From positions 1 through 8,943 of the forward strand of contig CAZCHH010000089.1 in the NCBI GenBank assembly GCA_964498585.1: a stretch of 8,943 nucleotides of DNA, given 5' to 3'. This document shows, piece by piece, positions 5,843 to 8,943 of this stretch. This DNA comes from JAAYJM01 sp964498585 (GTDB taxonomy: Bacteria > Bacteroidota > Ignavibacteria > Kapaibacteriales > UBA2268). The notes under the pieces were generated by a model, which worked only from the letters and a program-made list of their open reading frames with translations, had not been told where the DNA came from and ran no database searches. Numbering within the stretch: position 1 is the first letter of the stretch; each line of letters starts with the position of its first letter. Made by a program: the position numbers and the translations under genes.

Positions 5843-6856
5843 CTATTTACAAAACTGTTTAATAATTTCCTTAGCTTCCAACAAACCAAGTTTGTCAGCT
5901 TTAGACCAATCTTCGCAAGCTGCATTTAAATCGCCAAGTTCAGCTTTAACAGCACCTCTGTTATTATATGCTCTTGCAAAAGTAGAATCTATTTTAATAG
6001 CTTCGTTAAAATCACTTAACGCACCTTTATAGTCGCCACTTTTATATTTGGAAATTCCTCTTTTATCAAATAAATCTGCAGAATTTGGATTTAATTTAAG
6101 TGCTTTGTTGTAATTTTTGATTGCACTTTTATAATTACCAAGTAAATCTTCTGTAAAACCTTTATTGCAATAAGCATCAGCATAATTAGGTTGTAATTTA
6201 ATTGCTTTATTGTAGTCTTGTATTGCACCTTTATAATCGCCAGTCATGTTCTTTGAGTTTCCTCTGTTGTTATAAGCTACTTCATTTTTTGGATTAAGGT
6301 TTATTGCTTTGTTATAATCTTCAATTGCACCTTTATAATCACCAAGTTCGTTTTTAGTGTACCCTCTGTTAGTATATGCATCTCCATAATTATTATCTAT
6401 TTCAATTGCTTTATTAAAATTTTGTAATGCAACATTATGATCGCCGATATTTGCAAATGTAACTCCTTTGTTGTAATAAGCATTTGCATAGTAAGGGTTG
6501 ATTTCAATTGCCTTGTTATAGTCTTGAATTGCATTTTTATAATCACCCAATATTGCTTTTGCAATTCCTCTGTTAGTATATGCATCTCCATAATTATTGT
6601 CTATTTCAATTGCTTTATTATAATCTAAAATTGCAGAATGATAATTACCTATCTCTGCTTGTGCATAACCTCTATTATTGTATGCTTTAGAATAATTTGG
6701 ATTTATTCCAATTGCTTTATTGTAGTCTTGTATTGCTCCTTGATAATCGTTCTGTTTAGCTTTTGCAATACCTCTGTTGTAGTACTCTTCTGCTGTTTGT
6801 GCTAAGCAATTGTTAAATAAAAATAGTAATATTAAGTAGTAAATTAAAAATTTCAT
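5843..6856 (-). CDS. Exported protein of nine tandem TPR repeats
   Basis: A 337-residue protein. Residues 1-20 form a signal peptide (hydrophobic, ending NNCLAQ). C17 is not in a good lipobox, so signal peptidase I cleavage is more likely than lipidation. Residues 22-327 are nine uninterrupted 34-residue TPR units of the form A-x-x-Y-x-N-R-G...G-D-Y-x-x-A-I-x-D-Y-N-K-A-I-x-(I/L)-x-P. The last is divergent (ACEDWSKADKLG) and is followed by a capping helix. TPR arrays bind peptides or proteins, so this is probably a periplasmic scaffold, perhaps for the protease or the other membrane proteins encoded beside it. The array has no separate catalytic domain. Repeats 3 and 5 are nearly identical at DNA level, which shows recent internal duplication. 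Confidence 0.88.
   Translation of the reverse strand: MKFLIYYLILLFLFNNCLAQTAEEYYNRGIAKAKQNDYQGAIQDYNKAIGINPNYSKAYNNRGYAQAEIGNYHSAILDYNKAIEIDNNYGDAYTNRGIAKAILGDYKNAIQDYNKAIEINPYYANAYYNKGVTFANIGDHNVALQNFNKAIEIDNNYGDAYTNRGYTKNELGDYKGAIEDYNKAINLNPKNEVAYNNRGNSKNMTGDYKGAIQDYNKAIKLQPNYADAYCNKGFTEDLLGNYKSAIKNYNKALKLNPNSADLFDKRGISKYKSGDYKGALSDFNEAIKIDSTFARAYNNRGAVKAELGDLNAACEDWSKADKLGLLEAKEIIKQFCK
6363..6620 (-). repeat. Recent two-unit duplication inside the TPR gene
   Basis: Positions 6363-6416 and 6567-6620 match over 54 nt with one difference, at an offset of exactly 204 nt, which equals two 34-residue TPR units. The other repeats differ much more at DNA level. The array has therefore grown recently by unequal exchange or slippage and may vary in length between strains. 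Confidence 0.75.
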
Positions 6857-6884
6857 ATTAATAACCTATAATGACAGTTTAATT

Positions 6885-7355
6885 CTATTTGTTAACTACT
6901 TTAGTCTTTGATATTGAATCATGCCAACCAACGCTGTATTTTCCCAAAAAAGATAATTGATCTAATGGTATTATTCTTGAAAATGTGCGTTTTAAAATTT
7001 CATCAAAATTTGGTTTATCTCCATATAAGTTTAACACTTTAGTTTTCGTAAAAAGCTTGCCAATTGTACGTCCAGTTGTGATTTCAAGAATAAAATAATA
7101 TATAATGAGTAATATCATAACGTCAAAATATTTAAATATGCTATCATGTGCTGTATTATATAAATTAGAATTAGTTGAAGGGTCATAAGCAATATAATAA
7201 AATATTGTATCCAATATTACATAAATAATAATAATAACAATATCATCAATTATCATATTAGTTAATCTTTTTAATTTACTTGCTAATACATTTGAAAAAT
7301 TATTTTTTTCATTCTCTTCAGATTCGACTTGATTATTCATAGTGTTGTTAATCAT
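6885..7355 (-). CDS. RDD-family inner-membrane protein
   Basis: A 156-residue protein. The RDD signature is R30 with D37-D38 at the start of the first transmembrane helix (about 35-58). A second helix spans about 78-95. The family's second conserved block follows (about 96-155: TGRTIGKLFTKTKVL...FSRIIPLD...GWHDSISKTKVV). RDD proteins are small inner-membrane proteins of mostly unknown role; some are implicated in ion or sodium exchange. The ATG at 7355 is chosen because GGAG lies 5 nt upstream. An in-frame ATG at 7379 would sit directly on the T-run of a terminator and lacks a ribosome site. It is the first gene of the five-gene operon, 28 nt before the TPR gene. Confidence 0.85.
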   Translation of the reverse strand: MINNTMNNQVESEENEKNNFSNVLASKLKRLTNMIIDDIVIIIIYVILDTIFYYIAYDPSTNSNLYNTAHDSIFKYFDVMILLIIYYFILEITTGRTIGKLFTKTKVLNLYGDKPNFDEILKRTFSRIIPLDQLSFLGKYSVGWHDSISKTKVVNK

Positions 7356-7380
7356 TTTAACTCCAAATACTTTAAACATA

Positions 7381-7408
7381 AAAAAAGGGCATTTTCACAT
7401 TATGCCCT
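7381..7408 (-). terminator. Terminator-like hairpin just upstream of the RDD gene
   Basis: AGGGCAT and ATGCCCT (7386-7392 and 7402-7408) form a perfect 7-bp stem with a 9-nt loop. Read leftward it is followed by six Ts (7386-7381). It lies 26 nt upstream of the RDD start codon. It either ends the transcript of the HEPN module upstream or acts as an attenuator of the RDD operon, next to the large hairpin at 7407-7518. Confidence 0.75.
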
Positions 7409-7518
7409 AAACCAAGGTATCGCCAAACACCCGTCAGTAAAGCAAAAAGGAAAACGCCCATTGCTGGGCGTGCCTTCTTACCGTTCTACTGACTAAAAAT
7501 TGGCGATTTTTGGTTTAG
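7407..7518 (-). ncRNA. 112-nt interrupted hairpin, candidate structured leader RNA
   Basis: Five nested perfect helices stack around one axis. The pairs are 7407-7415 with 7510-7518 (9 bp), 7419-7426 with 7500-7507 (8 bp), 7433-7439 with 7487-7493 (7 bp), 7447-7450 with 7473-7476 (4 bp) and 7455-7460 with 7465-7470 (6 bp). The apical loop reads GCAA on the minus strand, a GNRA tetraloop, so RNA folding on the operon strand is favoured. The left arm abuts the terminator-like stem and shares two bases with it. Such an arrangement fits an attenuating leader. An alternative is a DNA-level element such as a recombination site or large REP, since a 37-bp repeat copy starts at its edge. Confidence 0.55.
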
Positions 7519-7553
7519 AACGAAAGTAAGACTACGCTTACATATTTATTTTA
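7517..7553 (-). repeat. 37-bp cassette-boundary repeat, copy 1
   Basis: This starts AGAACGAAAGTAAGAC and ends TATTTATTTTA on the plus strand, and matches copy 2 (8379-8415) at 33 of 37 positions. It contains a short inverted repeat, GTAAG (7526-7530) with CTTAC (7537-7541). It lies downstream of the HEPN module (in the direction of its transcription) and against the edge of the large hairpin. Confidence 0.8.
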
Positions 7554-7635
7554 TTTCACTATATTTAAATAGTTTTTCCTTTCAAATATTTTGTTTTTTT
7601 CAATAATATAAATTATAAAATTTTTAATTACAAAG

Positions 7636-7643
7636 CAAATTTA
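7636..7643 (-). promoter_or_regulatory. Weak candidate -7 element for the RDD operon
   Basis: TAAATTTG on the minus strand (7643-7636) fits TAnnTTTG, but no TTTG is found at the right distance upstream. If used, it would give a leader of about 270 nt that includes the repeat, the large hairpin and the terminator-like stem. Confidence 0.25.
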
Positions 7644-7648
7644 TTTTT

Positions 7649-7681
7649 AGATATTCCATATTTTAAAGATATGGAATATCT
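7649..7681. repeat. Perfect 13-bp AT-rich palindrome
   Basis: AGATATTCCATAT (7649-7661) and ATATGGAATATCT (7669-7681) are perfect reverse complements around a 7-nt loop. It lies 34 nt past the end of the HEPN module. No T-run follows on either strand. It could be a weak 3' end stabiliser or a protein-binding site. Confidence 0.55.
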
Positions 7682-7715
7682 TAATAAAATAAACATATAA
7701 AATCAAGATTCAAAA

Positions 7716-7979
7716 TCAGGCATAAACAGCATTGGGATTTTCTGGCATGATTGAAATTCTGTATCCATAATCTGACAACAAATCAGTTCCTAATTCAGCA
7801 GAATATTTCATCATTTCAATTTCTTCGTCTTCATCCATATCAGCTATAACATTAATCCATATATGCTCAGAATCATCGGGAGATACTTCCAAATCTTTAT
7901 ATTTGATTTGAGGAAATCTTAATTTTACTTTATTATATAATTCTTCAATAAGTTGCTGCTGTCTATAATTAATTTTCAT
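7716..7979 (-). CDS. Small MNT-like partner (putative antitoxin) of the HEPN protein
   Basis: An 87-residue acidic protein. The segment from about 36 to 78 (HIWINVIADMDEDEEIEMMKYSAELGTDLLSDYGYRISIMP, cited in parts) resembles the second half of minimal nucleotidyltransferases: a strand, an acidic loop, a helix ending in LL-x-(D/E)-Y-G, then I-S-x-M/I. The catalytic GSxxxG...DxD of active MNTs is absent. It would therefore act as a binding partner rather than an AMP-transferase, if the relationship is right. Its start overlaps the end of the HEPN gene by 11 nt, so the two are co-translated. The order HEPN-then-partner is the reverse of many MNT-HEPN pairs. The family assignment is tentative. 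Confidence 0.55.
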   Translation of the reverse strand: MKINYRQQQLIEELYNKVKLRFPQIKYKDLEVSPDDSEHIWINVIADMDEDEEIEMMKYSAELGTDLLSDYGYRISIMPENPNAVYA

Positions 7980-8340
7980 TGAATATTCCTATAATAACTG
8001 AAAAAAATTCTTTTGCATCATTTAATTGTTTTTTTGCATTTTTAGGGGATAATCCTTGTTTATAATCTGCAATATTTCTAAAGTCTTGCATATTGTTTAA
8101 ATATATTTTGTACTTTGAAGGAAATACTTTGCGTTTATTAAAAAATAAATCGCTAAAGAGAGATTGTACACTTCTATGGTCAATATTTGGTTTTATGCTA
8201 TTTGAGAATAAAGCTGCTATAGCTAAATGAAAAGCAGCATAATAAGCACGATTAGCAGAAGCATTGTATTTACCGTTTTCAAATAGCAATTCTGCCGCTT
8301 CCAAATTCTCAATAGCTCTGCTTTTAAAAGACTCTTTCAT
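7969..8340 (-). CDS. HEPN-domain protein (putative toxin)
   Basis: A 123-residue all-helical protein typical of the HEPN families found in TA modules. The first helix contains SRAIENLEAAELL (residues 7-19). The second carries NRAYYAAFHLAIAAL (30-44), a hallmark of this group. A C-terminal FRNIADYKQ motif (87-95) places R88, D92 and Y93 where related proteins have R-x-x-A-D-Y. The classic RNase R-x4-6-H motif is not complete, as no histidine follows, so RNase activity is uncertain. Such proteins pair with MNT-type or other small partners, and a small partner gene overlaps its stop. The start is preceded by a weak purine-rich stretch. It lies between two copies of the 37-bp repeat. Confidence 0.85.
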   Translation of the reverse strand: MKESFKSRAIENLEAAELLFENGKYNASANRAYYAAFHLAIAALFSNSIKPNIDHRSVQSLFSDLFFNKRKVFPSKYKIYLNNMQDFRNIADYKQGLSPKNAKKQLNDAKEFFSVIIGIFNEN

Positions 8341-8378
8341 TTTCTTCAGTTTTTTTATTTATTTGATAATTTAGTTTC

Positions 8379-8415
8379 AGAACAGAAGTAAGACCACGCT
8401 TACGTATTTATTTTA
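8379..8415 (-). repeat. 37-bp cassette-boundary repeat, copy 2
   Basis: This starts AGAACAGAAGTAAGACC and ends TATTTATTTTA, and matches copy 1 at 33 of 37 positions, including the GTAAG/CTTAC inverted repeat. It lies between hicB (stop at 8429) and the HEPN gene (start at 8340) and fills most of the gap between the two TA modules. Confidence 0.8.
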
Positions 8416-8428
8416 AAATTTAAGCTTT

Positions 8429-8641
8429 TTACAAAGCAACCTCCATTTCGAAAAATTTTGTTTTTGGCTTGGGAATTCTTTTAGATTCTAGCTTCATACC
8501 TTCTAAATGAAATTCCAGTGCTTCTTTTATTAATACTTTAACTTCTTCTTCGGTTTCTCCTACTGCCACACAGCCCGGCAAATCAGGAATGTATGCCCCG
8601 TAAGAGTTTTTTCCTTTCTCAATAATAATAGTGTATTTCAT
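8429..8641 (-). CDS. hicB: HicB-like antitoxin
   Basis: A 70-residue protein with the HicB partial RNase H-like fold. It begins MKYTIIIEKGKNSYGAY, followed by the hallmark IPDLPGCVAVGETEEEV and a helix ending AL-x-FHLEGM. It lacks a separate C-terminal DNA-binding domain, as short HicB proteins do. It normally binds and blocks HicA. The ATG at 8641 is preferred: AGGA, overlapping the hicA stop, lies 5 nt upstream, and family members start at MKYT. The ATG at 8647 is the alternative and adds two residues. The hicA-hicB order and tight coupling are standard. The protein appears intact although its toxin gene is frameshifted. Confidence 0.9.
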   Translation of the reverse strand: MKYTIIIEKGKNSYGAYIPDLPGCVAVGETEEEVKVLIKEALEFHLEGMKLESKRIPKPKTKFFEMEVAL

Positions 8642-8648
8642 ATTCATC

Positions 8649-8833
8649 CTATTTTAATTTAGCTTGCTTTAATATGCTAATAACAGTCCCTATCGGCATA
8701 TCAACTGAAAGTTTTCCAGCAATTGTAACCGTTCCTTTTTTACAGAATGTTTAAATTGGCGATGGCTACCCTTTATTCTATCTAAGTACCAACCTTCATT
8801 CTCTATTATTTCTATCATCTCTTTAACTTTCAT
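8649..8833 (-). pseudogene. hicA: HicA-like mRNA interferase toxin gene with a frameshift
   Basis: From ATG 8833 the frame gives MKVKEMIEIIENEGWYLDRI, then KGSHRQFKHSVKK, the HicA core with catalytic H24 in the GSH motif. It then shifts and stops at TAG 8692-8690 (47 residues). Adding one A to the run of six As (8742-8737) restores the family ending: GTVTIAGKLSVDMPIGTVI, then SILKQAKLK, with a TAG at 8651-8649 just before hicB (61 residues in all). The damage is thus one missing base in a homopolymer. It is a sequencing error, a slippage-prone phase-variable site, or a real inactivation that leaves hicB as an orphan. HicA binds dsRNA-like folds and cleaves mRNA. Confidence 0.85.
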
Positions 8834-8927
8834 AAATCAGTATTTTAATTTTTATTTATTTATTAAATAATAAGTTGATTTAGTCTTTCCTGTAGATACT
8901 CTTATTAAAATTTGTGAATTTCACAAT

Positions 8928-8943
8928 AGAACGAAAGTAAGAC
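8928..8943 (-). repeat. 37-bp cassette-boundary repeat, copy 3 (cut by window end)
   Basis: AGAACGAAAGTAAGAC (8928-8943) is identical to the first 16 nt of copy 1 and the window ends inside it. It lies upstream of hicA (in the direction of transcription), so the hicAB module is bounded by repeats on both sides. If the window is a contig, ending in a multi-copy repeat would explain the break. Confidence 0.65.

Noticed and set aside
6397..6628. Open frames on both strands inside the TPR gene
   Set aside because: They are periodic shadows of the TPR repeat and show no start signals of their own.
7356..7379. Upstream ATG at 7379 as the start of the RDD gene
   Set aside because: It lies directly against the T-run of a terminator-like hairpin without a ribosome-binding site, while ATG 7355 has GGAG at ideal spacing.
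7407..7541. Canonical integron attC site
   Set aside because: The boxes GTTRRRY and RYYYAAC were looked for at the hairpin ends and in the 37-bp repeat and were not found exactly; near matches such as GGTTTAGGGC are not enough.
7517..8943. CRISPR array formed by the 37-bp repeats
   Set aside because: The repeats are about 860 and 550 nt apart with genes between them, far from regular CRISPR spacing, and no cas gene is present.

Overview
The window is about 9 kb of very AT-rich DNA. It probably comes from a member of the Bacteroidota/Ignavibacteriota group. Two promoter-like sites match the TTTG-N19-21-TAnnTTTG consensus of that group, Shine-Dalgarno sequences are patchy, and the left end carries the palindromic repeats common in such genomes. 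This placement is inferred from sequence style only.

Left part (1-2772, plus strand). A promoter-like site faces out of the left edge. A repeat-rich, gene-free stretch (about 100-430) follows: a 93-bp imperfect palindrome, several small hairpins and a perfect 12-bp-stem hairpin. Then comes an accessory block of small toxin-antitoxin (TA) genes. It holds a VapB-type antitoxin with a chimeric end, a degraded antitoxin tail, a three-gene set (DUF2281-like antitoxin, Phd-like antitoxin, PIN/VapC toxin) and a RelB/RelE-YafQ-type pair. Two short segments (A 752-837 and A' 923-994) recur as B (2035-2121) and B' (2701-2772). A and A' lie almost together, while B and B' bracket the RelBE pair. This is a trace of modular shuffling.

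Middle part (7355 to 2771, minus strand). Five closely spaced genes look like one operon: an RDD-family inner-membrane protein, an exported protein of nine TPR repeats, a membrane-anchored protein of unknown family, a small single-span membrane protein, and an exported trypsin-like (HtrA/S1C-type) protease. The protease is joined through a ~120-residue coiled coil to a C-terminal region that looks like an outer-membrane beta-barrel. An intrinsic terminator closes the operon. Upstream lies a 112-nt interrupted hairpin with a GCAA tetraloop when read as RNA on the operon strand, followed directly by a terminator-like hairpin just before the first gene. This could be an attenuating leader.

Right part (8943 to 7517, minus strand). 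Two further TA modules, a frameshifted hicA with hicB and a HEPN gene with a small MNT-like partner, are separated and flanked by three copies of a 37-bp repeat (the third cut by the window end). The repeat-TA-repeat-TA-repeat layout, all genes in one direction, looks like a cassette array. The exact integron attC consensus was not found.

The most unusual items are the protease/coiled-coil/barrel operon with its structured leader, the repeat-bounded TA cassettes, and the paired A/A' and B/B' segments.
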